The translations under genes were made by a program, and so were the position numbers. Below, one piece after another: positions 33,901 to 48,900 of a stretch of 64,000 nucleotides of DNA (its first letter is position 1; each line of letters opens with the position of its first letter). A model generated the notes under the pieces. It was given only the letters and a program-made list of their open reading frames with translations, was not told where the DNA came from and did no database searches. This DNA comes from Sabellastarte sp. h YS-2021. Lineage: Eukaryota; Annelida; Polychaeta; Sabellida; Sabellidae. The stretch lies in assembly GCA_964017235.1 (NCBI GenBank), contig OZ024929.1, positions 161,185,609 to 161,249,608 of the forward strand, in the 5' to 3' direction.

Positions 33901-36900
33901 GGGCACAGTATGCATTGCAGTCAGTATACTAAAATAACAACACCCAAAATATTAGCTATTCTAACGGACCAGTATCTTTCTTAAGAAAACTGTTCATATA
34001 ATTTTTCTTTAACCGCCAAAATATTTTAGGCAATGTGAAAAATCTTATCTGGGCTGTATCTCAGAAACTGTGAAGTACAGGAAGTTCATACTTGGTGGGG
34101 ACATTGGTTAAGTAATGTATATGTTCATCACTCAAAACCACCGTAAAAGGTTACTTGATTAGACTTTTGTTGGCAAACTACATTTATAGCTTATTTTTTA
34201 CAAGTCAATGCAGATGTCACTACAAAACAATGTTACTACACTTTAAACAAGCACAAATAAGAATTTTGTGTACAAAATTATGATGGGGAGCAGAAGATGA
34301 ATATGTGGATGAATAATTACAACATGCAAGAAAGCACATGCCAGGCAGTGTGCTGATGTCTTTTACAAAGTATCATGTGATCAGAGAAAAGACCCATGCC
34401 ATGATATTCAGTTTTGTATTGAATTCTAACATAATTAAGTCTTCTCAATAACTTTCATATATTCTGGTTTTCATATTTCTATATGTAAACAAGACATACA
34501 AAAAAGTTGTGCCATGTTAGTTTCCTCCAGAGTTCAACATTAAAAATACTTTGCCATATACATTCCATATATTTAACTCCACCAAGAAGGTATTATTTTC
34601 ATGACTATTTGTCTGTTTAGCTGTTAGTTTGTTAATTTGTTAGCGAGATTACACAAATACTACTTCTTAGATCTTCCTGAAAGAAAATCAGAATATTGTC
34701 CAACTTAGATCCCATTATATTTTCACAGTGATCTGGATCATCGCCTGGATACAAAAAATGATCCGGATTATCCTATTTACTTATTGTTATGTGTCTTTGT
34801 GGAGGTCTGGACTCTCCAAGTGCTCTGGTTGGTTTTTATGTTTCAAAGGACGTTTTTCGGTTTTACAACATAGTTTGGTTCACCAAACTGGAGTCAGTTT
34901 ATACCTGAATTTCAACAGCCACAATCATATCAAAACAGACTCTGAGTGAACTTGACATGTTGCTATGATTTGCATTCAAACCCACTATACCACAGACATG
35001 ATAGTTAAGTATTTAAAGTCCAAACTTAGTTAATTTTCCAAACATTTCATTTACATGTTAATGATTGAGCTTTAAAACAGTAGCAAATCAATGGTACAAG
35101 CAATGTGGGCAGTTGAGTAAAACAAAAAGTAGGAACTACTCACTTTATGGCTGTCCAGCACCACTTCTTGTGACTTCAATTCCACCCAGCCATCTGGCGT
35201 GTCCATCTTGATGACTGGCTCCCTGCTCATAGCACTAGCCCTGGATGTACAGTGGGGGATGAGGATGACTGAGGGTTGCTGCAAATAGACAGATATCCCA
35301 AAACATTATCACAGAAAGTAAAGTATGTTTCTATAAAAAGAGGGATAAGTCAGAATATTGTATCAGGCAGCATAGGTTGCTTCTGCTGAAAGAGGGCTGT
35401 ATAAGAACATTTTCACAGATGGTATAGTATTTGCTACAAAAGAAGGATAGTTAAGAATATTGTGACAGAGAGCACAGGATGCTGCTGCAAAAAGTGGGAC
35501 ATATAAAAATATTGTCACAGACACTACAGTATGTTGCTACAAAAGAGAGATATTAATAATACTGTACCGTGCAGACAGCACAGGATGCTGCTGTGAAAAG
35601 AGGGATATATGTGAATATTGTCACAGTGGAGTATGTTGCTACACTACAAAATATGGATAGATAAAAATATTGTGACAGTTTAAGTATCCCAAGAAGATGC
35701 CACAAAGTTGCAACTGATGCTCAATTTATGAAGAATGTAGTTTACAAGTGACACAAGAAATGTTTGTCATCAGGACAATCAAATATACTATTATGATTAA
35801 TATTATTACTCATATACTATGATTTTTATATTTAGAATAAATTTGACATCATCAGATAAATATGTAAAAGATCAAATTATTCAAACTTATTACTCATATA
35901 CTAATTTTTATATTTAGAATAAATTTGACATCATAAGATAAATGTATAATAGATCAAATTATTCAAACTCTCTGACAGTGAATTAAATAATTCCTGCTGT
36001 CATTTTATCACCCTAGACAGAGTCATTTACAGGCTTTTTCTCTGTATATGTTGCAATTGGCATCACAAAAGGAAAATTGAGGTTTATTTTGCAATTTTGT
36101 CAATGGGATTTTACATCAACACTTCAATAATTGATATTACCTCAAAAGGCCCAAACATTACGCCATGTGCAATACCATGCATAACTTCATTGTGCGTTCT
36201 GCTGTGTCAAAGTAAGGGTAATGGAGCCATAGAGAATATATAAAAGCACAAATAGTATATTTTAGCTTCAAAACTGTTCTATTGAGAACAGTTCCCTTTG
36301 TTAACTGACACACTATCAATCTTGTACAAAGATGCCATGTACTATTGTCTACATGCAAACATTTTGATGGGAGGTTGTTGAATTTATGCTGTTATGAATT
36401 TTACATAGGGATAGCTCACTCCATAATTTATAGGTTAGTCTCTCTCAGTACAATTATCTTCCAAACAATTGAAGCATTTTACTCGATCATAAACAACATT
36501 GATCATACATTAAATATAATATGCCAGGATATAAGGATACTTCTTAAAACTTTAATGATCCTTAAAATCATCTTTTGTAAACAAGGTTTTTCTCCTTAGC
36601 TTTCTCATTTTAATGAATACCAGTGATCTGAAAAATGGCCATGAGACAGGGTGACTAAACATCTGACTGCACGCAAGAGTTGCATCAGTTTCTTAAAATC
36701 TTCAGCCTGGCAAGAACTTTAAAATATTAGTGATGTTTGTTATTCTAATTCTAATTAGGACTTTTATAGCATACAAGAGGACTCTAAGGCACAACAAACA
36801 AAAAAAGAATCCACCAAATTTCAGTATCCAGAGACAGAAAAGGGGTCAAGCACCACGAAGAACGCCTGGAGATGATCCAGGCTAAGGTCGGTATGCCTGT

Positions 36901-39900
36901 ATCTGACCTGTAAAAGGTCAAATGACAGTGGCACAGTGTTAGGAATTTTTTCCAAGCCCAATTTTGAATGAAATCTTTCTAGTAGTTACAGAATTACTCA
37001 TCACTGAAAGTGTTGGGAGGCTACAAAGCTGGTGGGTGTGCATCTTTATACACCTACAGATACAAGCAGGGGTAGTACTTTGAGAAAAAGAATTCATGCA
37101 GGTAAAAATAGCATCATATCAAATGCTACAATTATCTAACAATCAGATTCTATTAAGAACAATAGTGATTCAATTTTTAGTTGTGGCAATTTTAGCCAAC
37201 ATACCAACCTTCTGGGGCTGTAGGATCATATTTCGGTATTAGTCTAAATTATAACTGATCAATCTGGTGGATGATGCCTGGGGTTTCACACTGCACAATT
37301 TTGACTAACTCATATGTACTTTATTTACATCTTTCATTAAATACTGCCCATCTTGAAATCATGTACGTAATGTATTGAAAATTACACTGAACCCTGAAAA
37401 ATTTGAATTATTACAAAATACATACATTTAGGTCAGCACTGCCCGTGATGTTGATGATGTGGCTGACCAGTTCTTCATTCTCAGCAAGCACCACATTAGA
37501 CTGTAGAGGGTCCAACACCTCACAGCTGATCATATTTTCCTTGAAGTGGTTGTTGTTTCCACGAACCAAACAGCCAATGCCCTGGTTAAAGTCACCAGTG
37601 TCCACACGGTATCTGAAATGTGAAGATATCCTTAGGTACATGTATTATGTTTCTCAAACAGATGCAGAAGCAATTCTAATTGTATTGTAGTATTTATACT
37701 GAGCACAATATATGGCCATTTTAAGTGATCATCTGAGCCACTATATATCTGTCTTTATCTGGATTTGAACCCAAGTTCTCTATGTTCCTATGCAGGCATG
37801 TGTTACCCACTAGGCACAACTAGTCTATTTAGATCCTTTTGCATCTTAGAATTGGATGAATCAGCAACCTTTAAAATATATTAATTTATTGAAAAATCAA
37901 TCTCAAAAGTGAGTTCTTTAGTTGTTTTAAAGGACTGGTTCCATGATAAATGGACAATGAAGTAACACTGATAGAGGCAGAAAACATTCAGAGAACCTCA
38001 CACCAATACAGGTACTAACCACAAAGAATATGCTAAAACCCCACACTAATACAGGTAGTACTAAAAAGAATTTGCAGAAAACCCCACACTAATAAAGATA
38101 CTAACCACAAAGAATATGCTAAAAGCCCACACTAATACAGGTAGTACATAAAACGAATTTGCAGAAAACCCCACACTAATAAAGATACTAACCACAAAGA
38201 ATATGCTAAAACCCCACACTAATACAGGTAGTACTAAAAAGAATTTGCAGAAAACCCCACACTAATAAAGATACTAACCACAAAGAATATGCTAAAACCC
38301 CACACTAATACAGGTAGTACTAAAAAGAATTTGCAGAAAACCCCACACTGTACTACCTCTGCAGAAAACCCTTGGAACATACATTCTTTTTATTTCACTT
38401 CTTCAACTTAAGTTTGCTGTCAATCAAGTGAGGACAGGCTGTGACATGTTCTGAAGCTATCTTATTAACTGTCCAAAGATCTAACATAACTCAGCAACAA
38501 AGGTTTTTATGTAGAATACCTATATTTATTTTCTGATGAAAAAATAAGATCCTTAGCAACATTAAATAATTAATAAACATACTGCTGAACTTGTGTGCCA
38601 TTAACACAATTTCTGGGTTTAAGACTCTGACTCAAACTACATCAAGCAACCATGCAATATTTAGGACCTCTATGTTTCACTGGACAAGACATCGACACAC
38701 TGAAAGCTTAGCCTTTTGTCTTTTAAAGAAGTTTTAAAAGAGTCATACTCACATTTATGTCAAATTGCAAATAGATATGGGTATTTGTAATCCAATCAGA
38801 CAGAAACATTTTCATAATCTTAATATTGTAAAAGTGTATTTGTATGTTGTACAGAATAACTGCTACATATTTCAATTATGAAAAACTGTAGAAGTGATTT
38901 AGCACTTTATAACTTACTATAAGGGTTTATTTCCTTAAATAGAATCACATTCAGTGTTTCTGTCACAAGTATTTTGAACATTTCAACCTATTCATAGTAA
39001 CCTCCCAATACATATCCTTATCCTGAAGATTTATTTGCTTTAGGCTATATTTAGGATTGGTTTAACATTTAAAGGCTATGTTTTAAAACAGGAGTATGTT
39101 ATTCACCTCAAAGAGGGAAGTCAAACTGGCCCATATATATCACAGCTGACATGAAATTTGTCCAGTTCTCCCAGTCTTGTGTAACACTGGTAAAACCATA
39201 TGCACTACAACTGCTTGCATACTTGTGTCGCACAAGTCAAAACCATATATACTACAAGTGACGTGTAAATTGCCCAGTCCTCATAGGCCACTGCCGCAGC
39301 AGTTATCTCCCGCCTTAGGATCAGTACTATGTGAGAAAAAATGGAGACATAAGGGCTTCGTAGTAAGATGACCCGACGTAACACTGAAGGAGTCAGCCAT
39401 TGCAAAGATTCCCAGGCCATGACTTCCTATAAGTTGTTTTCCCATACCAAACCGCTTGTAGTATTGACAAGGGAGATGTAATACCTTTTTAAGTGGATAA
39501 TCAAATTTGACATGTAACATGGCGGCTATTTTGTTTTCCTAGCCATATATCTTTTGTGCACATTTGATGAATCTAGCTGCAATATTTCAAGTTTTATAGC
39601 ATCTTTTATCATAGAATTCTTATAGAATCTAAAATGATTTTCAAATAATTTACTATTGCGGCCATTTTGTTTGCCAAATTGTTCAGACATGTCTTCATAG
39701 CCATAAACATTTCCTGCAAATTTGGTGAAGATATATTTTTAAATGATTGAGATATTAAGGTTTATGTAAAAACGTACGGAAGGCATTTTATATCTTCCGA
39801 CCACGACCTTCGGCTGTTGGTGGAAGATCATAACTACAAACACTGTCAAGAAACTGACCCATCCTACTAGACCAGTTTTGCATTGGTAAAAGCCTTATAT

Positions 39901-42900
39901 ATTACAGTTGACATGGGACTAGCTGGTCCTTATGTACTGTTGTCACACTGATGAAAACCATATATACTTAAACTAATGTCAAAACTGGCCAGTCCACCTA
40001 GACTTGTATCACACTGATAAATATATATACTTAAACTAATGTGAAAACTGGCCAGTCTTTCCATACTTGCCTCACGCAGGTAACAGCCATATATACTATA
40101 TCACTGATGATACATAAGTAAGTCCTGTCCGACTTATCTCTGGTTGGTTCCAGTAACTTTAGCTCAATAAATCCTGTGAAAACATAACCTTTTGCTTATT
40201 TCATAGCTGTCACTAAAACCATATATACTAGAATACTAACGTGAAGACTGGCCAGTCCTCCCAGACTGGCGCCACACTGGTATGTTCATCCTTCCTGAGG
40301 TTAGCTCTGCGTGCCTCCTCAGCCCTTCTCTGCTCCTGCTCTCTCTGTTCTTGCTCCTGCAGGAGTCTCTCCTCCTGGGCACGCCTTTCTTCCTCACGCT
40401 TCCTGAGTTCTGCCTCAGTTTTCTTCCTGCCTTCATACTCTGCCTAAAAGATTGTTTAAGTTAATTTATTTACACTTTAAACTGTGAAGAGAATCCATCT
40501 TGGTACATTTCTTAAATCAAAATTGTTAAATCAATTGATTTTTGTTGTTGAAAATGGGAGAAGTCATGTTTAAATAGTAACTACTTGAAGAGCTGTTCCT
40601 GCTGTTATATTCAACATTAACTATTCTCTATATTTGAGCTAAGAGTATTTTGTTCTCAAAATATCATGTTATTTTTTGTTAACATTAAAATTAACTCACT
40701 AGCTATCTATTTTAGCTCGTTTCTCACCTGTATAGCTCTAGCCTCCTCTGCAGATTGTTGTGCTAGCAATGCTGCCTTTGTGGCTGCCTGTTCTGTGTCT
40801 ATGGTGGCCTGCTCGGCTCGTGCCAGTTCTTCTGTAGCTCGAGCCAGTTCTTTGTTTAGGTGCTGCAGTTTGGCATCCAGCTCCCTCTGTTCACAGCTTA
40901 CCCTCTGATCTAGAAAGTCACACTTTTTTCATATTAAGCACCATTCAAGCATGGAAACAATTTCTATGTATTTATTTACATAATTTGTTAATAATTTATT
41001 CATACTTTTCTGCAATTGCCCAAACTTTGTGCTGTCAAATTGGTTTTGAGTGAGTGACTTTGGCTAGGCAACAAGTATGATTGGCTGGACAGCAATTTCA
41101 AAATGTTATCAGATGTAGGGTGGACATGCAATAGGAAATGAAATATCAGACATAATCCAATATCGACAAATGATGTAGTATAGTTTTTTTTCATGTTATA
41201 CACTATGTTTTATTTAATGTCAAGTAAAATATGACCAGCTAAATGAGACTGAGTATTGGTAATAGTTAACACTTTTTCTTTTTGGAGTCATGGACTACAA
41301 TCGAATAGGGAGGGGGGGGGGATCCTGTAAATCAAAGTCTTCATTCTGTTAACAAATTTGTTAGTGCTTAATCTATTGAGTCTGTCAAAACCTTTTTTTT
41401 TTGTAAAAACCCTCAAATTTAAAGATAACTGAGACTCCGTCATAAAGTTGACATTAACTACTCGTTATGTAAACCCCCAGTTCTTTACATCCAGCTAAAT
41501 ATAAAGTTACCATTGTTGCATAAAGCAAAGTTACTGGTGCGCTCTAAGGGAATGTATATTCATGTATGAAAAAATTTAAGTGACAGTAAACTAAGGTTTT
41601 GATTTACTCAAAGGTTTGCTAAGAATTAACTATTAACTTACAAATTCCTTCACAGAATGAAGATTATGATTTCCATGCCCTAGACTCATCTACCTTTTGT
41701 TTTTGGTTTGGTCCACTTGATATTTTGGTAGGACAACTTCGTTTGGATTAGCACTTGTGTAGGATGTCCACTTGGCACTCACAAAACATTTTGCCTTTGG
41801 CGCTACTTTTTGAAATGTTTTGAAAACCTTCCACAAGCCTTCACTAACTGTGCAAAACTACATACCCTGAAGGGGTTAAGGAGGAGCAGGATGGATATTG
41901 ATGGTGGTTCATTCTTCAACATGTACTACCCAGATATGAGCGTCTCTTTTTCCAGCCATAAGGATGAGGTGATTGAGTTCAAATCAAATATGTACAGATA
42001 TGACCAGAAGGAAAGGTGTGACTGGGCCATCATACAAAACTGTTCGGTAAACATAATATATTTGTTAATAAATAATTATTTATTTGGGTTTTAATGTCGC
42101 TTTCAACACTGTACAGGTTATATCATGACGGATAGCTTTATGGGCAGAGGAAACCAGTACACACAGTTGGCCAAGGTTCTGTAATGTAAACTGCCCACCA
42201 TTGGTAAGCAACTACCAACTGTCCCCCCATAGGGTCTGGGGTTTGAACAGCAGACCTCAGAGGTGGGAGACCTGAGTGTGTTTCCACTGCGCTACCGCGG
42301 CCCCCTATGTTGATAAATAGTCACCACCTAAGATTCTGTCTTTTAGTAAGGGAATGTCAGTAATTACAGAGCTTGCAGTATACTTGTGCAGTCAGGATAG
42401 ATCAATTAAATAGCACTGTGACTCCTATTGTAAAGGTGATATTGTCACTTGTGTGTAGCTTGTATTTCGAAATGGATATATGTGGATATTATTATTTTAA
42501 CATTTTGATATTGGTTGTTATGTAAGTTGAATTTTGAAACAATAGTACCTGGATTACGTGATATGTGAAAGAATTAACAGAGAGTTCTCACTTTGAAATA
42601 TGTAACAAATGTCTATTATTTTGGTTCCGAAAGATCAATCAGAAACTCTGCAAATAATAATAGTGTTTGTGCCCAAACTATACGGTTTAACCTACTTCAA
42701 ATAAAGCTTTCTATCTGAACATGTAAACAAATAGTTCATGTTTAGGCAACTTTTATCCTGAACTATACACAAATGGTGAAATGCATTCATTTCACTTCAT
42801 TGTGTAAACAAAACCTCTCAGGTTTCAATGCAATATTCTCCTGTGTCAATGCTTAAGAATGGTCTGGTACTTGATATCTTGTTCTATTAGTAAACAGAGC

Positions 42901-45900
42901 ATATATACTGCCCTTTTGCTATCTAGCACACAAAACAAGCCGAATTTTAGTAAAACATGAACAATCTGGGATGTTCCATAAATAGCTTATTGAGACCTGT
43001 CTCAGATTTTAATTGGAGGAAACATAGTCTTGTATTCAGAATCTTTAGCTTGATTATATAAACCAATATTATAATATTTTATGACGATTATATGGTAATA
43101 TTTTCCATTATTTGGGGTATTGAATTAAAGAGACTGGCATATTTGCATATTTGCTGATGAAATTGATTGTTATCCATAAAGGCTATACAACATTTGGTGG
43201 TTTGTCATGCGCTTGTAGAAATAACTATTTATTTATTTTTTATCACCAGACTTTTATAAGAACTGGGGTAATGTCACCAGACTTTTATAAGACTTTTATA
43301 AGAACTGAGGTAATGTGATGAGTACCTGTCTCATCACATAAGTTAAGCAGCAATGGGCTGCGTTTGTACTTGGATGGGTGGCTGTATGAGTTCTAGGCCA
43401 GGCTTGGGGATGGATCTGATTCAAAATTTGTTTTTGTCAGCAGGCTTTCATAAATTCTTGTGTACTACTCGTGTCTCTGAGGGCTTTGCATCTCACGCAT
43501 TGTAGAAACACTTTTTAGCCTGGTTGTTTTTAAAGCATGTTATTTGATTAATTATCTGCCCAGTGTGCAATATTGTCTGTGCTTCATACTTATTTTCAGT
43601 TTCTAGATGTTGTTATAAGCTGGACTCGAACCCATCACCCTGTGGTTAAGAGTCAGGTAATTAAATGACAAAACATGTAAACCACTAGGCAACTGAGGTC
43701 TGTGGCCAGATCGGAAAATGACCCAAATATTTGTAAATGTACAGAGTCTTTCTTCTGGTGTGTGGCTTCAACAGAAATCAAGCATGATCGAATTTCTCAC
43801 CCAATGTTTACAAATTGGCATTGTTACATTTCAAGCAGACAGTTCCTCTTTTAGTCTGCACATATGAACTGTATTTAATTTACATGCAAAACAAAAATGG
43901 TCGCCGCAAGTACCAGTGCTTTTGATTTATATATTTTTTTGTTTCATTCAATCTATTTTGTCATGGTGACATGGTTTACACTATTACACAATAAAATTAT
44001 AGAATATAATGCTGAACTTATTAAGTTTTATTAAGCATTATTATATCCCCAGACGAAAGTCAGGGATATATTGGACTCAGGTCCGTCACGCCGCTGCCAC
44101 CGCCATAGAGATTCCCTTGTGCACACAATAACTCAAAAACGGATCAGTATTTTTTTTTCAAACTTGGTACACATGTTAAGGGTGCCCAAGGAAGATCCTT
44201 ACTTTAAGGTGACCTTAAACTCCCAATAATAAAGAACTTATGGCCTCTTAAGGTCAGAAATTTGACTTTTGGCCACTTAGAGCCCTCTAGGCTACAAACT
44301 ATGAGACTCATCTGGCTAAAATTTTACCTGAGAACACATTACTATATATTTTTAGTACATGTGCCGAAAATCAACACTTTAAGTTGAGGATTAAATTGTG
44401 TGTGAGGCCCCTATAGACCCTACCTAGGGATTCTTCCTACATTTTTCACATATTTTGCCCTATAATTTAGAAGTGGTAATTCTGATAAGTCTCAAAATGC
44501 ACTAGGTATAACTTTTATATGTAATCCTTGTATGTGAAAAATTTAAAGGCTGTAGGTTTACCTATAAGTTTGACTTAAGGTCTCAAAATTGCCCACAGAG
44601 ACCCAATTTATGGACTTTTTGCCACTTTCAAGCACTTTAGCTTTCAAACTATGTCTCTAATCTAAATGATATATCTGGGAATATATCGATATGTTTTTCT
44701 TATATGTGCTCCAAAATTTAGGCCTTTAATAGACATTTAATCTATGTATGAGGACCATCAACACCCACCCGAGTGACCCTTTTAAGACATTTTTCACATA
44801 TTTTGCCCTGTAATTTGAAAATGGTAAGTCTGAGAAGTTTCAAACTGTATTAGATATAAATTCTATGTGTAATCTTTGTATATGACAGATTTTAAGTCTG
44901 AAGCTTAAATTTAAAGGTCACATTGAGGTCTCTAAAAGACCCACAGAGACCCAATATTTGGACTTTTTGCCATTTTTAAGCCCTGTGACTGTTAAATTAT
45001 GTGGCTGATAGAGCTGAAATCCCATTTGGGAATATATTATTATGTTCTTTTTACATATGCCAAAAATAAAGGCTTTAAGTAGACATTTAACCTGTGTATG
45101 AGGACCATAAGCACCCACCCAAGTGACCCTTTTAAGACATTTTTCACATATTTTCCCCTGTAACTTGGAAATGGTAAGTCTGAGAAGTTTCAAACTGTAT
45201 TAGATATACATTCTATATGTAATCTTTGTATGTGACAGATTTTAAGTCTGAAGCTTAAATTTGAAGGTCACATTGAGGTCTCTAAAAGACCCACAGAGAC
45301 CCAATATTTGGACTTTTTGCCACTTTTAAGCCCTGTGACTGTTAAACTATGTGACTGATAGAGCTGAAATCCCATCTGGGAATATATTATTATGTTCTTT
45401 TTACATGTGCCAAAATTAAAGGCTTTTAGTAGACATTTAATCTGTGTATGAGGACCATAAACACCCACCTGAGTGATCCTTTTTAAACATTTTTCACATA
45501 TTTTCCCCTGTAGCTTGGAAATGGTAAGTCTGAAAAGTTTTAAACTGTAGTAGATATACAATCTATTTGTAATCTTTGATTTTGAAAGATTTTAAGTCTG
45601 AAGCTTTGATTTGAAGGGCACATTGAGGTCTCTAAAAGGCTCACAGAGACCCAATATTTGGACTTTTTCCCACTTTTAAGCCCTGTGACTGTTAAACTAT
45701 GTGATTGATAGAGCTTAAATCTCATCTGGGAATACATTATTATGTTCTTTTTACATGTGCCGAAAATCAAGGGTATTAGTAGACATGTAACCTGTGTATG
45801 AGGACCATAGACACTCACCCAAGTGACCTTTTTTGACATTTCTTTCTGTATTTTGCCCTGTAATTTGAAAATGTTAAGTGTTACAAGTCTCAAACTGTAT

Positions 45901-48900
45901 TATATATAATTTTTGTTTGTTATCTATGTCCCCCAAAAAATTCAGATCTGTAGTTTAATTGCTAAGGTCACTTTAACGATTCTAAAATGCCCACAGAGAC
46001 CCAATTTATGGGCATTGTGCCACTTTAAAGCCCTGTAGCTGTCGAAATAAGTGGCTGAAATGAAGCTGAAATCTTTGAATTTTTCAAAGGAAGTACCTAT
46101 TATTAAAATTTGAACATTAATGATGGTATAGCTATCTTAAGCTTTTAAGAACTTATTTTTGTATTTTTATCCCTCTGCTTGCTCAGTTTTTAACTTTTTA
46201 AAATGAAACTGGTTATACATATTAAAGTAGGCAAAATGGACACTGTTATTTTCTGGTGAGCTTTTAGTCCCAATGTTAATGAAATTATAGCCTTAAGTTG
46301 CCTCAGTTAATTTTGACACAGCTCCTGCAGTTATGAACTTATTTCAGTCGATAATCACACATTTATAATTCTCAATTCCGAATTATTATTATTATAAATC
46401 TGTTCTTGTGGTTTAATAATTATATTTAAATCAGGAGGAAAAATTTTCCTGTTGGACATTCCGTATTTATATATTTGATTTTTTTTTATTGGTCATAAGA
46501 TTAACTGAGCTTAAGTTTATAAAATAGATAGACTGGACCATTGATGATTTCTGAGTATTTTATTGCCCCTTTTATAAATATCAGTGTGTTTGTTATCTCT
46601 GACCGTTTATGTAGTATCACTCCATCCCTTTGTCATATAAGGTAATGCAGTCCCCCACCCCCCACCCCCTCTGGGGACCTTCAGCTATTGAGTGACACTA
46701 AATAAACAAAGGTATTGAAATGATATCAAATGAGAAACAAAGAACCAGGCTGGTCGGTGGGGTTGCAGATCTCCTGTAATAGTGTTAGATCTCCAGTAAT
46801 AGTGGTAGATGTTTAATTAGATGATCATCATACATCAATCAGATTTATACCATATTTTCTTTTTTTTGCTCTACACAGATATATGAAAAAAGCACTCATC
46901 CTCTTTGTTTAAGCAGTATGATGGTATAAAACCTGGCATATGTAGCACAATATAAAATAAAGCTTCATTTTGTTTGCAAGGAACTGAGAAGTGATATTGT
47001 CAGATTTTACTGTTTATTATTAATATATTATATATAAATGAAGCTGTGAAACCAGCTTTGTAAAAGGCTTGGAAGGATACATGTCAAATTATAATATTTT
47101 ATCTATCCACTAATATATTAAAACATAGAAACAGATAAACTTGTGTGCGGACCTTTGCCCACAAGGACTCTTGCCCACAGGACCTTTGCCCACAAAGGAC
47201 TTTGCCCACCACATTTTTACAGGGGAGGAACTTTGCATAAAATAATGATATGAAATAGTATCCACAAAATTAGCTTTTTAATGTTTTATTGAAGTATAGG
47301 TGTACAATATCTACCATGTTAAATGTCAGCTTCTTATTATATTATTGAGGTATAAGTATGTAATGTTACAATGTAATTATATTCTCAATGACTGTTGGAC
47401 TTTCTTGAAAACTTTTTTGTATACATGCATTCTTTTCTTTATTGCAAAGGTTTGGGCCACCTCTGGTATTTTTATTGTTTCCATTTTGTAGTATTATGTA
47501 AATCTATCAACAGTGAATTATGCTAATGAAATCAATTTACATACTTTATATAGTGCAACTTTAGTTCAGTTAATGTTTATCTCTTTCAACACTATATATC
47601 CTACTTAGTTATCTAAATGGAGTATTGATTGATTAATTGATAAAAAATGAAAATGCCTATGTGGTTAGAAACATTTCTATTGTGGGTGAACACCCTACCC
47701 TCTCAGATTGTGGTGGGCAAAGTTCCTTGTGGGCAAAGTGCCTGTGGATAGAGTTTGCATTGGGCAAAGTTCTTGTGGGCAAAGTTCCTGGATTTACATC
47801 CATCATCTGGGGATACAGTTTTGCTTGCAAACTAAAAAATATTGTAGATTGAATTACTCAAGTTCTTATATAAGTGATTGATTATGTTTTCCCTCCAAAT
47901 TATATCACACAGAAGGGGTCCCATGGAAAATACCCAGTCAAAACATGTTGCATGAGTGATGACTTGTATGGGGATATGTTGGCGCCGAGTTGGCCCAATC
48001 TAGTTATGTTTAAGTTATTATAGCCCACTATAAATTCAAAATTTGTCACCAACATTCTTTTTTCAATTTTTGTCTTCAGTTAACATTTATAACAGGAATT
48101 ATTTATATATAATAATGTTATATACCCTCACTTAATGGAGTTAGGGTTACGTGAAAATAGTAAACAAATCACAATGTGGTCACTTAAGTTAGGGTAATCT
48201 TAATGATTAAGATTGTCTTATGTTACCTTAGAATCACAAAAGTTTGTAATAAATTTACCACTGCAAGAAATGGTTTTTCTACCGCTTACTAATCACTACA
48301 GCTACATTTACTTTTCATATATCTGCAAAATATTTTACTTAAAGGCTTTAGTGTAACCATGGTGTGTGGTTGCCACCATAGTTACCACCTCATTTTCTAC
48401 CTGTATTCGGATAACACATTAACATTGCCAATTTGAAAAAAAACTATCGATTGATAATACACAAATAACACAAATACTTTTGTTGATTGCTAAGGAAATT
48501 TTAATTTATGATGCATGTTAGGAATTTTAAAAGAGCATCACTAACCATTAAATGACTGACATTACAACAAAAGATATGAATGAACTGAACCGTTGGTAAC
48601 AAATATCAGTTTCAGCTACAAAATTATTCAGTAGCAGGCCATTATGTTTGATCATTTCAACTACAAATTAAACAAGAGCACTCGGAGAGTGCAGGCCTCC
48701 ACCAAGGGAGCTCAATTCCTGGACTTTCAAAACCTACCACTAGAAGTTCCTTGTCCAATTTTGGACATTTCCTGAAAATTTCATCAAAATCCGTCCATAA
48801 CTTTTCGAAATTATCTTTCTTTAAAAAATTCCTGGATCCACAAGATCCAGATGGTGATCTGGATCCCTCCCAAAATCTAACCACTTCTATCTTTTACCAT

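Noticed and set aside
37985..38350. CRISPR-like array
   Set aside because: Regular spacing, but the 'spacers' are themselves repeated and the genome is eukaryotic; it is a tandem repeat.
42268..42305. tRNA gene
   Set aside because: The A- and B-box-like head belongs to a SINE with a body and A-rich tail; no clover-leaf with a plausible anticodon arm was found.
44918..45893. Three similar minus-strand open frames of 91-117 codons
   Set aside because: They arise from consecutive units of the 350-base tandem repeat and have no recognisable domain, splice context or start signal. Described only as part of the array.
48657..48884. 75-codon minus-strand frame
   Set aside because: Falls within the R1 repeat copy and its tandem units; no domain.
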